Positions 10,855 to 20,069 of a stretch of 64,000 nucleotides of DNA are shown piece by piece (within the stretch, counting starts at the first letter, position 1; each line of letters opens with the position of its first letter). The stretch is from Ruminococcus champanellensis 18P13 = JCM 17042 (GTDB lineage Bacteria > Bacillota > Clostridia > Oscillospirales > Ruminococcaceae), in the NCBI RefSeq assembly GCF_000210095.1, contig NC_021039.1, forward strand, positions 2,266,113 through 2,330,112. The letters are read 5' to 3'. The notes beneath the pieces are model-generated. The model ran no database searches and was not told the DNA's origin. It saw only the letters and a list, made by a program, of their open reading frames with translations. Position numbers and translations under genes: made by a program.

Positions 10855-12384
10855 TCAATCCGAATGCCGACGCTGCTCCAGCTTCAAAAACAAACCGGGC
10901 AGCTCCCCGATCAGATCCGTTGGCAGCATTGCCTGCTCGGACAGATGCTCTGCTGCACAGTCCCCTGCCTTGCCGTGCAGAAAGACTGCCATGCAGGCTG
11001 CATTGGTGGGGGGGATCCCCTGTGCCACAAGGGATGCCAGCATGCCTGCCAGCACATCTCCGCTGCCTCCCTTGCTCATGCCGGAATTGCCTGTGCTGTT
11101 GACAAAAGCACCCTCCGGCGTGGCTACAATGGTTCCGGCACCCTTCAGCACCAACGTGACCCCATGCTCCCGTGCAAAGGATCCCGCCTGCTCCATGCGA
11201 TCCGACTGCACCGCAGCCACTGTGCAGTGCAGCAGCCTTGCCATTTCTGCCGGGTGGGGAGTCAGGATCAGGGGTACTTTCACTTCCTTGATTATATCTA
11301 TGCAGCCTGTCACACAATTTATACCGTCTGCGTCCAGAATTACCGGACAGGTGGCTTCTTGTAGGATCCGGGTCACCAGCGCTTTGGTTTCCTCCGTTTC
11401 CCCAAGACCGCAGCCGATGAGCACGGCAGTGGATTTCGCCATCTCCTCCAGCAGCATATTCCCGTTTGCAGACAACGCAAAGCCCTTCTCATCCGTCTGC
11501 ATGGGCAGGTACATAGGCTCCGGGTACCGGGCGCACATGGCAGCGATCACCGATCTGGGAACTGCAAGCCGCATCAGCCCGACTCCGCATCGCAATGCCG
11601 CCGCCGCACTCATCACCGCTGCTCCGGGCATGCGCTCACTGCCGGTAATGCAAAGCAGCTTGCCAAACTGTCCCTTATGGGAATCCGGCTGGCGGGAGGG
11701 CAGAAAATTGGCGATCATCCGCTCCGTGATCCCAGCCATCGGATAATCGATCTGCTGATATGCAGACTCCGGAATGCCGATATCTGCCACCAGGATCTCC
11801 CCGCAGTAGGTTTTCAACGGATACTGCACCATGCCGAATTTGCATGCTCCGAAGGATACCGTCATCCGGCAGCGCATGGTTCCCGGCACCACTGCACCGG
11901 TCTCCGCATTGCCGCCGCTGGGAATATCCACCCCGATGCAAAAGCGGCTGGATGCAAGGGCGAACAGCTCCGCCTGCTCCGGGCGCAGGGTACCGTGAAA
12001 GCCGGTACCAAATACACCGTCCACCACGAAATCCGCTATGCCGATGGCTTCCTTGATCTGGGCAATGCTGCTGAGTACCGGAATGTCCCCCAACTGCTTG
12101 TACATGCTGTAAGCCAGAATGGTTTTGGGAATGCCGCACAGCAATCCCACTGACACCGGAACTCCCTGTGAAGAAAGCAGCCGGGCAGCTACAAAGCAGT
12201 CCCCCCCATTGTTGCCATTTCCGCACAGAAACAGGATCTTTCCGCCCTTTTTCTGCCGGATCTGTCGCAGGAGAAATATGGAAAGCTGCTGACCTGCATG
12301 CTCCATCAGCTGAGCATAGCTGACTCCGTTCTGGTCAGACAACTCCTCGAGCCGCCGCATTTGCTGTGGTGTCACAAGTCTCAT
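10855..12384 (-). CDS. nnr: Bifunctional NAD(P)HX epimerase / ADP-dependent NAD(P)HX dehydratase
   Basis: 509 aa. The N-terminal half (about 1-210) is the epimerase, with FLCGNGNNGGDCFVAARLL and VDGVFGTGFHG. The C-terminal half (about 220-500) is the ribokinase-like dehydratase, with LTPHPAEMARLL, LVLKGAGTIVATPEG and GNSGMSKGGSGDVLAGMLASL. The enzyme repairs hydrated, damaged NADH and NADPH in the cytoplasm. Length and domain order are normal. It follows a small membrane-protein gene after 29 bases and precedes a lipoprotein gene on the same strand. Confidence 0.96.
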   Translation of the reverse strand: MRLVTPQQMRRLEELSDQNGVSYAQLMEHAGQQLSIFLLRQIRQKKGGKILFLCGNGNNGGDCFVAARLLSSQGVPVSVGLLCGIPKTILAYSMYKQLGDIPVLSSIAQIKEAIGIADFVVDGVFGTGFHGTLRPEQAELFALASSRFCIGVDIPSGGNAETGAVVPGTMRCRMTVSFGACKFGMVQYPLKTYCGEILVADIGIPESAYQQIDYPMAGITERMIANFLPSRQPDSHKGQFGKLLCITGSERMPGAAVMSAAAALRCGVGLMRLAVPRSVIAAMCARYPEPMYLPMQTDEKGFALSANGNMLLEEMAKSTAVLIGCGLGETEETKALVTRILQEATCPVILDADGINCVTGCIDIIKEVKVPLILTPHPAEMARLLHCTVAAVQSDRMEQAGSFAREHGVTLVLKGAGTIVATPEGAFVNSTGNSGMSKGGSGDVLAGMLASLVAQGIPPTNAACMAVFLHGKAGDCAAEHLSEQAMLPTDLIGELPGLFLKLEQRRHSD

Positions 12385-12413
12385 ATCTCATCGCCTCCCC
12401 ATGCGATTTAGAA

Positions 12414-12905
12414 TCAGCGGAGCCCCCGCTTCAGACTCGGACGGATCGCTTCCAGAATCCGCTCGTTGGGAGAAAAAACCAGCCGCACCAGACCCATACC
12501 TTCATGCTGAAAATCTGCAGCATAGTAATGCGCCTCGTCTCCGTCCCCCACCAAAAACGTGGTAATGTTGTTGTCAAACTTCGCTTCGGATTCCAACCCG
12601 AAGGTTTCAAACTCTGCGATTTTCACCGTCAGCATGTGCTTGCGCTTGCGCTTGGCAATGATCTTGTCCACGTCCAGCTCCCCGTTGGTAACGGAGTATT
12701 CGTACTCCACATTCATGCCGGTAACGAGAAAATACCCGCCGTATGCCACTGCGCATACCACCAGCAGGATCAGGGGCATCACCATAACGGAAAGATAAGC
12801 CAACCCCAGACACAGGATCCCCGTTGCGGCAATCAGACCGAACTTTTTCGCCTGATCCGCAGGGGTCATCGGCTTCACGACCAGCTGTTCTGCAAACGTA
12901 TCCAT
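12414..12905 (-). CDS. Membrane protein of unknown function, DUF6106-like
   Basis: 163 aa. MDTFAEQLVVKPMTP is followed by two closely spaced hydrophobic helices (about residues 23-62) and a soluble domain with EYEYSVTNGELDVDKIIAKRKRKHMLTV. This layout (helical hairpin, then a VTNGELDVDKI strand and a basic turn) matches, from memory, the uncharacterised DUF6106 family of clostridia; I cannot run the search. First gene of a three-gene minus-strand unit with the NAD(P)HX repair enzyme and a lipoprotein. Confidence 0.78.
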   Translation of the reverse strand: MDTFAEQLVVKPMTPADQAKKFGLIAATGILCLGLAYLSVMVMPLILLVVCAVAYGGYFLVTGMNVEYEYSVTNGELDVDKIIAKRKRKHMLTVKIAEFETFGLESEAKFDNNITTFLVGDGDEAHYYAADFQHEGMGLVRLVFSPNERILEAIRPSLKRGLR

Positions 12906-12935
12906 TGAACGAACCCTCCAAACCTTAATACTACT

Positions 12936-12964
12936 ATACTAGCACATTTTTTTGAAAACTTCAA
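12936..12964 (-). promoter_or_regulatory. Promoter of the membrane protein/nnr/lipoprotein unit
   Basis: On the minus strand TTGAAG, 17-base spacer, TAGTAT, about 30 bases before the start codon. It is divergent from, and within ten bases of, the pheST promoter. Confidence 0.65.
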
Positions 12965-12973
12965 GAAAAACGC

Positions 12974-13002
12974 TTGCATTTTCAGAAAAAAAAGTTTATA
13001 AT
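12974..13002 (+). promoter_or_regulatory. Promoter of pheST
   Basis: TTGCAT, 17-base spacer, TATAAT, directly before the T-box leader. The TTGCAT -35 element recurs at several other promoters in this window. Confidence 0.82.
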
Positions 13003-13009
13003 AAGGGTA

Positions 13010-13246
13010 ACATGCTGACTGAGAGAGTAGGCGCAGCATCCGCATGGTTCAGAGAGCATCCGTCACCGGCTGAAAACGGATTCCCTTGCAGCAGCGCTGA
13101 AGTTCACTCACGAGTGGCTGTGCCGAAGCCCATTGGTTGTAAGCACGGACGTAGGTCTGCGTTAAAGACGAGGGAGTGATGGCTCCCGGCACTGATAGGT
13201 GGTTCACAAGCGAGTCTTGTCCTTTCGGGCAGGACTCTTATTTTTT
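13010..13246 (+). promoter_or_regulatory. T-box leader, phenylalanine-specific, controlling pheST
   Basis: About 240 bases of structured leader precede pheS. Visible T-box landmarks are the AGAGAG element near 13053, a specifier-loop segment GAAGTTCAC with the Phe codon TTC at 13103-13105, and the T-box bulge GGTGGTTCAC at 13198-13207. In the T-box the TGGT can pair with the ACCA end of tRNA-Phe. A terminator stem GAGTCTTGTCC/GGGCAGGACTC with a T-run follows (13212-13246). Uncharged tRNA-Phe should stabilise the antiterminator and switch on synthetase synthesis. Confidence 0.9.
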
Positions 13247-13260
13247 GGAGAGGTGATCGC

Positions 13261-14280
13261 ATGAAACAGCAACTGGAAAACATTGAAGCAGCTGCCAAGC
13301 AGGCTTTGGCTGACTGCGGCTCCATCAAGGGACTGGATGATCTCCGGGTTCGCTTTTTGGGCAAGAAAGGGGAACTGACCGGCATCCTCAAGCAGATGGG
13401 CGGTCTGTCCGCTGAGGAACGTCCCGTGATCGGGCAGCTGGCAAACAAGGTCAGAGGCGACATTGAAGCAGCCATCGGGGACAAGCTTGCAAAGCTCAAG
13501 GCACAGGAACAGGAGATGAAGATCCGCAGCGAATCCATCGACATTACCCTGCCCGGCAAGCCCCAGTCCGTTGGCAAGCTGCACCCTCTGACCATTGTGG
13601 CAAACGAGGTTAAGGAAATCTTCCTGGGCATGGGCTTCTCTGTCGCAGACGGTCCGGAGGTGGAGTATGACTACTACAACTTTGAGGCGCTGAATCTGCC
13701 CCCGAACCATCCGGCACGGGATACACAGGACACCTTCTACATTACCGACAACATTCTGCTCCGCACCCAGACTTCCTCCGTGCAGGTGCATGTGATGGAA
13801 AACCAGAAGCCCCCCATCCGCATCATTTCTCCCGGCAGAGTATACCGGTCCGATGCGGTGGATGCAACCCACTCTCCCCTGTTCCATCAGATCGAAGGAC
13901 TGGTTGTGGACAAGGGCGTGACGATGGCTGACCTGAAGGGCACGCTGGAGCTGCTGATGAAGCGGCTGTACGGAGACGACTGCAAGATCCGTCTGCGGCC
14001 CCACCACTTTCCCTTTACCGAGCCCAGTGCAGAGGTGGATGTCATGTGCTTCAACTGTCACGGAGAAGGCTGCCGCATCTGCAAGGGTGAAGGCTATATT
14101 GAACTGCTGGGCGCCGGCATGGTTCATCCCAAGGTACTGGAAGGCTGCGGCATCGACAGCGAGATCTACTCCGGCTTTGCCTTTGGTCTGGGTCTGGAGC
14201 GGATCGTTATGCGCCGGTACAACATCAGCGACATGCGTCTGATGTACGAAAATGATCTGCGCTTCCTGGATCAGTTCTGA
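13261..14280 (+). CDS. pheS: Phenylalanine-tRNA ligase alpha subunit
   Basis: 339 aa, full length. The N-terminal coiled coil (about 1-90) binds tRNA; the class II catalytic core shows motif 2-like residues around [22 protein letters not shown] and motif 3 in [16 protein letters not shown]. The F[12 protein letters not shown] stretch is typical for PheS. It forms the (alpha-beta)2 enzyme with PheT, encoded 36 bases downstream. GGAGAGGTG is the ribosome site, positioned directly after the T-box terminator so that read-through decides expression. Confidence 0.98.
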   Translation: MKQQLENIEAAAKQALADCGSIKGLDDLRVRFLGKKGELTGILKQMGGLSAEERPVIGQLANKVRGDIEAAIGDKLAKLKAQEQEMKIRSESIDITLPGKPQSVGKLHPLTIVANEVKEIFLGMGFSVADGPEVEYDYYNFEALNLPPNHPARDTQDTFYITDNILLRTQTSSVQVHVMENQKPPIRIISPGRVYRSDAVDATHSPLFHQIEGLVVDKGVTMADLKGTLELLMKRLYGDDCKIRLRPHHFPFTEPSAEVDVMCFNCHGEGCRICKGEGYIELLGAGMVHPKVLEGCGIDSEIYSGFAFGLGLERIVMRRYNISDMRLMYENDLRFLDQF

Positions 14281-14316
14281 TTCCAGCGATACTATAGATG
14301 AAAGGATGCATCCAAG

Positions 14317-16707
14317 ATGAATTTGTCAATGAAATGGCTTTCTGATTATATCCAGGAGGAGATCCCGGTCAAGGAATTCTGCCACTGCATGACCATGAGC
14401 GGTTCTAAAGTGGAGGGCTTTGAAACCGAAGGCAGCAGTATCAGCAAGGTGGTAGTGGGCAAGATCCTGTCCATCGCTCCTCACGAGAACGCAGACGCTC
14501 TGTTTGTGTGCCAGGTAGAGATCGGCACAGAGGCACCGGTGCAGATCGTCACCAACGCCCGGAACGTAAAGCCCGGCGATCTGGTTCCCCTGGCGCTGGA
14601 CGGTGCCACCCTGCCGGAGGGGAAGATCAAAAAGTACAAAATGCGGGGCGTGGAGAGCTTCGGCATGTTCTGCGGTCTGGAAACGCTGGGGCTCACCGTT
14701 CACGATTTCCCCTACGCAGATCCGGATGGGGTACTGGTGATCCAGGAGCCCTGCCAGGTGGGCGAGGATATCCACAGCGCACTGGGTCTGAACGATACCT
14801 CCGTTGAGTTTGAGATCACCTCCAACCGGCCGGACTGCCTGTCCGTCATCGGTCTTGCAAGAGAAGCAGCCGCTACCTTCCATGTGCCCCTGCACCTGCA
14901 TGCACCGGCATTCCACGCCAACAGCGAATCCGTCAGCGAGCAGCTGTCCGTAGAGGTGCAGAATACCACCCTTTGCCCCCGCTACTGCGCCGGTATGGTC
15001 AAGAACGTGAAGATCGGCCCTTCCCCCCGCTGGATGCGGGAACGCCTGCGTGCAAGCGGCGTGCGGCCCATCAACAACCTGGTGGACATTACCAACTATG
15101 TAATGCTGGAATACGGACAGCCCATGCATGCCTTTGACCTGCGGTATGTGCAGGATGCGAGGATCACCGTCCGGAATGCAAAGGACGGGGAGCAGATCAC
15201 CACACTGGACGGCACAGAGCGAAAGCTTTCTCCGGAAATGCTGGTAATCGCCGACTCTGAAAAGCCCATTGCTGTTGCCGGCGTCATGGGTGGCGAGTAC
15301 AGCGGCATTATGGAGGATACCACCACAGTGGTCTTTGAATCCGCATACTTTGAGCCCACACAGGTTCGGCTCACCGCCAAGAAGCTGGGCATGCGGACGG
15401 ATGCCTCCGCCCGGTATGAAAAGGGACTGGATCCCAACTCCACCATTACCGTGCTGAGCCGTGCCTTTGAGCTGGTAGAGCAGTTGGGTGCCGGTGAAGT
15501 GGTAGGCGGCATCATCGATGTGAACAACGTGGGCGAGCCCAAGCCTCCCGTACCCTTTGACGCAAACTGGATCAACGGTTTCCTGGGCACCAGCATCCCC
15601 GAAAGCGATATGATCCACTACCTGAACGAGCTGCACTTCAAGGTGGAAGATGGCATGGTCTACGCTCCCAGCTTCCGGATTGATATTGAATGCAAGGCGG
15701 ATGTGGCAGAGGAGATCGCCCGGATCTATGGCTACAACAACATTCCCAGCACGGAGCTGCAGGGTCTGGCGGATGCCAGACTGACCCCTGCCCAGATCTT
15801 CAACCGACAGATTGAGCAAAGCATGGTGGCACTGGGCTGCTACGAAATCGCAGCATTCTCCTTCGTTTCTCCAAAGTACTTTGACAAGATCGCACTGCCG
15901 GCGGACAGCAAGCTGCGCAAGCCTCTGGTGATTACCAATCCTCTGGGTGAGGATACCAGTGTGATGCGTACCACTGCTCTGCCCTCCATGCTGGAGATTC
16001 TGGCACGGAACTACAACAACCGGAACGAAAGCGCCCGGCTGTTTGAGATCGGCAAGGAGTATCTGCCCACCACACCGGATCAGCTGCCTCTGGAGCCTGC
16101 ACGGCTCACCATCGGCATGTACGGCGGCAATGTGGATTTCTATGATCTCAAGGGCGTCATCGAAGCATTGATGGTGCAGCTGAAGATCTCCGATTGCCGG
16201 TATGAACGCAGCGGCGAGGACTGTCCCTTTGACGAAAAAAGCGCATTCCATCCCGGCAGAAGCGCCGTGCTATATGCGGGGGATACGCCGCTGGGCATCT
16301 TCGGCGAGCTGCACCCCAACGTACAGAACAACTACGGCATTGGCGTTAAGACCTATGCGGCAAAGCTGAATATCCCGGAGATGTTGGAGCATGCGGCAAC
16401 GGAAGTCAGCTACCAGCCCCTGCCCAAGTATCCGGCAACCACCCGTGACCTGAGCCTGGTATGCGACGATGGGATCCCGGTTGCACAGCTGGAACAGGCG
16501 ATCCGGAAGGCTGTGGGCAATATTCTGGAAAAGGTGACCCTGTTTGATGTGTACAAGGGTCAGCAGATCGCACAGGGCAAAAAGAGCGTTTCCTACTCCA
16601 TCAGCATGCGCTCTCATGACGGCACCCTCACCGACGAACAGGCGGACGGTGCTATGAAGCGTGTGCTCAAGGCACTCAAGGCAATGGGCGCAGAGCTGAG
16701 AATGTAA
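14317..16707 (+). CDS. pheT: Phenylalanine-tRNA ligase beta subunit
   Basis: 796 aa, the normal bacterial length. Domains in order: N-terminal start domain, EMAP-like tRNA-binding domain (about 40-150; VGKILSIAPHENADALFVC), B3/4 editing domain (about 210-385; RYCAGMVKNVKIGPSP), B5 (about 400-470), catalytic-like core, and the C-terminal ferredoxin-fold anticodon-binding domain (KYPATTRDLSLVCDD). It edits Tyr-tRNA-Phe and positions the tRNA for PheS. Terminated by the hairpin at 16741. Confidence 0.98.
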   Translation: MNLSMKWLSDYIQEEIPVKEFCHCMTMSGSKVEGFETEGSSISKVVVGKILSIAPHENADALFVCQVEIGTEAPVQIVTNARNVKPGDLVPLALDGATLPEGKIKKYKMRGVESFGMFCGLETLGLTVHDFPYADPDGVLVIQEPCQVGEDIHSALGLNDTSVEFEITSNRPDCLSVIGLAREAAATFHVPLHLHAPAFHANSESVSEQLSVEVQNTTLCPRYCAGMVKNVKIGPSPRWMRERLRASGVRPINNLVDITNYVMLEYGQPMHAFDLRYVQDARITVRNAKDGEQITTLDGTERKLSPEMLVIADSEKPIAVAGVMGGEYSGIMEDTTTVVFESAYFEPTQVRLTAKKLGMRTDASARYEKGLDPNSTITVLSRAFELVEQLGAGEVVGGIIDVNNVGEPKPPVPFDANWINGFLGTSIPESDMIHYLNELHFKVEDGMVYAPSFRIDIECKADVAEEIARIYGYNNIPSTELQGLADARLTPAQIFNRQIEQSMVALGCYEIAAFSFVSPKYFDKIALPADSKLRKPLVITNPLGEDTSVMRTTALPSMLEILARNYNNRNESARLFEIGKEYLPTTPDQLPLEPARLTIGMYGGNVDFYDLKGVIEALMVQLKISDCRYERSGEDCPFDEKSAFHPGRSAVLYAGDTPLGIFGELHPNVQNNYGIGVKTYAAKLNIPEMLEHAATEVSYQPLPKYPATTRDLSLVCDDGIPVAQLEQAIRKAVGNILEKVTLFDVYKGQQIAQGKKSVSYSISMRSHDGTLTDEQADGAMKRVLKALKAMGAELRM

Positions 16708-16740
16708 CAGCCCCCTGCGTTTCAATCATACCCCGTTTCA

Positions 16741-16769
16741 GGCAGTCGCTTTATGCGGCTGCCTTTTTT
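16741..16769 (+). terminator. Terminator of pheST
   Basis: Stem GGCAGTCGC/GCGGCTGCC (one G-T pair), five-base loop, then six T. Confidence 0.92.
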
Positions 16770-16774
16770 CGGGC

Positions 16775-16802
16775 AAAAAAGAAGCTGCCACTGAGGCAGC
16801 TT
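16775..16802 (-). terminator. Terminator of the zinc-ribbon membrane protein gene
   Basis: On the minus strand, stem AAGCTGCC/GGCAGCTT with a five-base loop followed by CTTTTTT. It lies tail to tail with the pheST terminator. Confidence 0.88.
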
Positions 16803-16835
16803 TTCAAGTAAATGAACTTTATGGGGAGAGAAGGC

Positions 16836-18014
16836 TTATTTGATCTGATGTCCGCACTGGTGGCAGAAGCAATCCTTTACGCCGACCTTTGCGCCGCAGC
16901 CTTCGCAGCGTGTGCCAAGCTGACTGCCGCAGAAGGAGCAATACAAATAATCCGCAGCCTGTGCTGCTCCGCAGGAGGAACAAATTGCCCCGCTGTGCTT
17001 ATAGATCTTATAGACGATCAGTCCAATGATATTGGTAAACAGTCCGATGAGACCCCAATACAGTGGGGACAGCCTGCACTTTGCAGCATCCCGGTACAGC
17101 CACAGGGCAACCAGCACCCAGTACACGCAGAAAAACAGCATCGCCAGCGCCCCCGTCACCTTCAGGGCAATCATACCTCCGGGTACATTTGTGGGAACGG
17201 TGATCACATAAACAGTGCTGTTGCTGCCGTGCGTCCGGATCCGGCTCAGCATGTAGATCGTCTTGGATGAAAGCTCCCGTTCAAATGCAGTATCATCATC
17301 GTAATCGGAACGGATCTTGCCGAAATCCCGGTTGATGATGGAATTGAGCATAAATTCCTCGCTTTTGACATACTGGAACACAGCATCCGGGTATGCGGCA
17401 GAGACAAGGTACTTCTTTTCGTTCCCCACTTTGGTAAGCTCCAGAGGACCGGCTGCAAAAGCAGAATTTTTTGCGGAATATGTCACCTGCTGATCTCCGT
17501 CAAGGATCAGCACATCCACCACATCCCCGGAAGCGGCAGCAGTTTTGTCGGCTGCTGCTTTCAGTGCATCCGCATCCTTCGTTTCCTCCAGGTGGGAGTA
17601 CTGCCATGCAAAATCCAGCCGTTCCCGGTAGAGGTATCCCACGATCCCGCCGCAGGTCACTCCTGCGATCACTGCAAGGATCAGATACCAGATTACAATT
17701 TTTTGAAAGTTCCACTTAGACAGCATGTTTTCAGCTTGTTCATACATGATTCCTCCCTGTTTTTCCGTCCTGCCCGACAGCAGAACCGGCAGTAATAAGA
17801 GCACGCTCAGGGACATAAATCCCAGCGGTGCAAGGAGCATTGTAAGAGATATGCCAGCAAATACAAGCAAAGCCGGAACGAACACCACCATCGCACACAG
17901 CAGCACAAAGAGCCTGGATTGCAGCCGCTCCTTCCTTGCCCTCTGCAGTTCTCCACACTTTTGTTCAATGGCTGGGGTCAGTGCCCGGATCAGCTCATCC
18001 GCATTGGATCTCAT
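16836..18014 (-). CDS. Membrane protein with C-terminal zinc ribbons, probable partner of a lost sigma factor
   Basis: 392 aa. A charged N-terminal segment (1-32) precedes two hydrophobic helices (about 33-80), a third anchor near 105-128, an extracytoplasmic domain (about 130-270), and a last pair of helices (about 275-335). The C-terminus has paired CxxC knuckles (CSSCGAAQ, CSFCGSQ, CEGCGAK, CHQCGHQ), that is two zinc ribbons. The start lies three bases after the stop of a sigma-70 remnant, the place usually taken by a membrane-bound anti-sigma factor. That role is inferred from position only; no known anti-sigma domain is evident. Confidence 0.72.
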   Translation of the reverse strand: MRSNADELIRALTPAIEQKCGELQRARKERLQSRLFVLLCAMVVFVPALLVFAGISLTMLLAPLGFMSLSVLLLLPVLLSGRTEKQGGIMYEQAENMLSKWNFQKIVIWYLILAVIAGVTCGGIVGYLYRERLDFAWQYSHLEETKDADALKAAADKTAAASGDVVDVLILDGDQQVTYSAKNSAFAAGPLELTKVGNEKKYLVSAAYPDAVFQYVKSEEFMLNSIINRDFGKIRSDYDDDTAFERELSSKTIYMLSRIRTHGSNSTVYVITVPTNVPGGMIALKVTGALAMLFFCVYWVLVALWLYRDAAKCRLSPLYWGLIGLFTNIIGLIVYKIYKHSGAICSSCGAAQAADYLYCSFCGSQLGTRCEGCGAKVGVKDCFCHQCGHQIK

Positions 18015-18017
18015 GGG

Positions 18018-18259
18018 TCATCCATCCTTTCCAAGCAATTTTTTTCGGAGTTTTACTGTGCCGTCATGGATCCGGCTTTTAATGGTCTTGGGCTGCACGC
18101 CAAACTGCGCAGCAATCTCCTGTAAGGTCATGTCCTCCACGTATTTCAGCCGGATCGCCAGCCCCTGGTCCGGCGGCAAGGTGTCGATCGCAGCCTATCG
18201 TCAAACGCCTGCCGGTCGCCCCGCTGACACTTTTTGATCAAAGCAGTTTCATTCACCAT
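18018..18259 (-). pseudogene. Sigma-70 (ECF-type) factor gene with an internal deletion
   Basis: From an ATG at 18259 with a good GGGAGG site, the frame reads MVNETALIKKCQRGDRQAFD, the start of sigma region 2. It then runs out of frame near GATAGGCTGCGATC and stops. In another frame the sequence continues as IDTLPPDQGLAIRLKYVEDM and LQEIAAQFGVQPKTIKSRIH, a clear region 4, ending at TGA 18018-18020. Most of region 2 and the linker are missing (roughly 100 residues by family length). Both ends are well conserved, so the loss looks recent, or is an assembly artefact. Confidence 0.85.
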
Positions 18260-18306
18260 TTCCGCCTCCCTTCCTGATCTCATGTATTTACACGCAGCTG
18301 TACCGA

Positions 18307-19185
18307 TCAGGTTGGTAGTTTGATCAGCATCATCAGCGTGCCTGCCACGATCAGCGCCAAACCGATCGCCGCTTTTTTGGACAAACGCTCCTTGAATATC
18401 ACTGCGGAAAAACCAATGGACACCAAAATACTCAGCTTGTCTATAGGTACCACCACGCTGGCAAGCCCATCCTGCAGCGCCTTATAGTAGCACAGCCATG
18501 ATCCGCCGGTGGCAATGCCGGACAGGAAGATAAACCCAAGCTCTCCCTTTGGGATGCTTTTCAGTGTGTGCTGCTTGCCCTTCACAAACACAATCAGCCA
18601 CGCCATAATCAGCACTACGCCGGTACGGATCGCAGTACCCAGATTGGATTCCACCCCATCTATGCCGATCTTGCCGAGAATGGAGGTCAGGCTGGCAAAT
18701 ACCGCCGACAGCACCGCATAGATCAGCCAGCTTTTCTTCTCCGTCTTTTCACCGGAAACCCTCTTTTTCTCGATCATCAGAAAGGTGCCTGCGCCGATGC
18801 ATACAACCCCAATCCCTTTGAGCCATGTGACCGTTTCCCCCAGAAAAATCAATGCCAGCAGAATGGTCAGCACGGTGGAGGATTTATCAATGGGCACCAC
18901 CTTGTTCACATCCCCAAGCTGGAGCGCCCGGAAATAGCACAGCCAGGAAGCACCGGTGGCCAAGCCCGAAAGGATCAGAAAAATCCAGGTTTTTGCGCTG
19001 AGTTTTGTGATTCCGGATCCGGAGCCCACGATTCCTACCATGAGCCAGGAAAAGAGCAGTACCACAATGGTACGAATGGCAGTTGCGACATCGGAGTCGG
19101 TTTTTTTGATGCCGCATTTTGCCAGAATCGCTGTCAGTCCGGCAAAGAGCGCCGAACCGCAAGCATATACTATCCACATATTCAT
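18307..19185 (-). CDS. EamA/DMT-family transporter
   Basis: 292 aa made almost wholly of ten predicted membrane helices arranged as two similar halves; each half carries the matching segment SGLATGASWLCYFRALQLG / SGIATGGSWLCYYKALQDG followed by VVPIDKSS / VVPIDKLS. This internal repeat is the EamA signature. Such proteins export or import small metabolites; substrate unknown. AGGAAG precedes the start. Single gene, divergent from the TetR-ABC operon. Confidence 0.92.
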   Translation of the reverse strand: MNMWIVYACGSALFAGLTAILAKCGIKKTDSDVATAIRTIVVLLFSWLMVGIVGSGSGITKLSAKTWIFLILSGLATGASWLCYFRALQLGDVNKVVPIDKSSTVLTILLALIFLGETVTWLKGIGVVCIGAGTFLMIEKKRVSGEKTEKKSWLIYAVLSAVFASLTSILGKIGIDGVESNLGTAIRTGVVLIMAWLIVFVKGKQHTLKSIPKGELGFIFLSGIATGGSWLCYYKALQDGLASVVVPIDKLSILVSIGFSAVIFKERLSKKAAIGLALIVAGTLMMLIKLPT

Positions 19186-19280
19186 TTCTTCCTTTCAATG
19201 ATGACACGCAGAAACCGCAAAAAGGTTGGTGCAAATTCTAATTTTTTTCGGGCAATACCACACAGTCTTTGTAGGATGTT

Positions 19281-19340
19281 CCCCCTTGACATTTTTCAAT
19301 TGGGGGTATATAATAAAAACAGTGTTATGAAACAGTGTTA
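19281..19340 (+). promoter_or_regulatory. Promoter and probable operator of the TetR-ABC operon
   Basis: TTGACA (19286-19291), 17-base spacer, TATAAT (19309-19314). The -35 lies inside an imperfect inverted repeat CCCCCTTGA/TCAATTGGGGG (19281-19306). Directly after the -10 come two copies of AACAGTGTTA (19318-19327 and 19331-19340), each nearly palindromic and 13 bases apart. Both are plausible operator sites for the TetR protein encoded next. Confidence 0.75.
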
Positions 19341-19359
19341 CACATTATGGAGGATACCA

Positions 19360-19986
19360 ATGGCAAAACAAATTGAAGGCGTAGCAGAACGGATCCTTGC
19401 GGCAGCCAAGCAAGAATTTCTGGAAAAGGGCTATGTGGATGCTTCCCTACGGACCATTGCAGCGGCAGCTGATACCAGCACCAACTCCATTTATGTCCGC
19501 TTCGGCGATAAGGAAGGGTTGTTTTCCGCCATCGTTGAACCGGTACTCAGTGAAATGACCGAGCGCTTTATCAAGATCCAGGAGCAGTTCCATCAAATGG
19601 ATCGTGCTGCTCAGGCTGCCCGAATGCCGGAGTATTCCGACGGAGGCACGGCTGCATTGCTGGATTATATGTATGCGCATTTAGATGCCTTCCGCCTGCT
19701 GCTGGATGCATCCTACGGTACACGGTTCCACAATTTTGTGGACGAGCTGGTACGCATTGAGGTTGAATACACATACAAATACATGGAAACGGTAGGATAT
19801 CCTGCGAACTTTGGAGACGCTTTGACTGAAAAGCTGCTCCACATTGTCACCACTTCCCGGTTTGAGAGTATCTTTGAGGTCATCCGACACGGCATGAGCC
19901 GGGAAGAAGCGGCAGAATACATTCAATTGCTGAGCCGGTATCACCGCACCGGATTTTTAGCGATCTTTGGCACAGGCACCCCATAA
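19360..19986 (+). CDS. TetR/AcrR-family transcriptional regulator
   Basis: 208 aa from the ATG at 19360 (GGAGGA six bases upstream, promoter just before it). The N-terminal helix-turn-helix reads RILAAAKQEFLEKGYVDASLRTIAAAAD, then TSTNSIYVRFGDKEGLF (residues 9-55). The C-terminal ligand-binding domain is divergent, as usual. It heads an operon with two ABC half-transporters, so it likely represses them until a ligand, perhaps a toxic compound or a siderophore, binds. Confidence 0.94.
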   Translation: MAKQIEGVAERILAAAKQEFLEKGYVDASLRTIAAAADTSTNSIYVRFGDKEGLFSAIVEPVLSEMTERFIKIQEQFHQMDRAAQAARMPEYSDGGTAALLDYMYAHLDAFRLLLDASYGTRFHNFVDELVRIEVEYTYKYMETVGYPANFGDALTEKLLHIVTTSRFESIFEVIRHGMSREEAAEYIQLLSRYHRTGFLAIFGTGTP

Positions 19987-20069
19987 ACTGTATGAACAGG
20001 TTGCCGGAAACGACAGCCTTTCAATCATCTCAGCGGTTAGCTGCCGCTAATTATCAGGAGGTAACACAT

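Noticed and set aside
14326-16251. Very long minus-strand open frame opposite pheT
   Set aside because: Its His/Gln/Gly-rich product has no family pattern and mirrors the codon use of pheT; there is no ribosome site. The same holds for long antisense frames at 8308-9909, 59355-61181 and 61174-62826.
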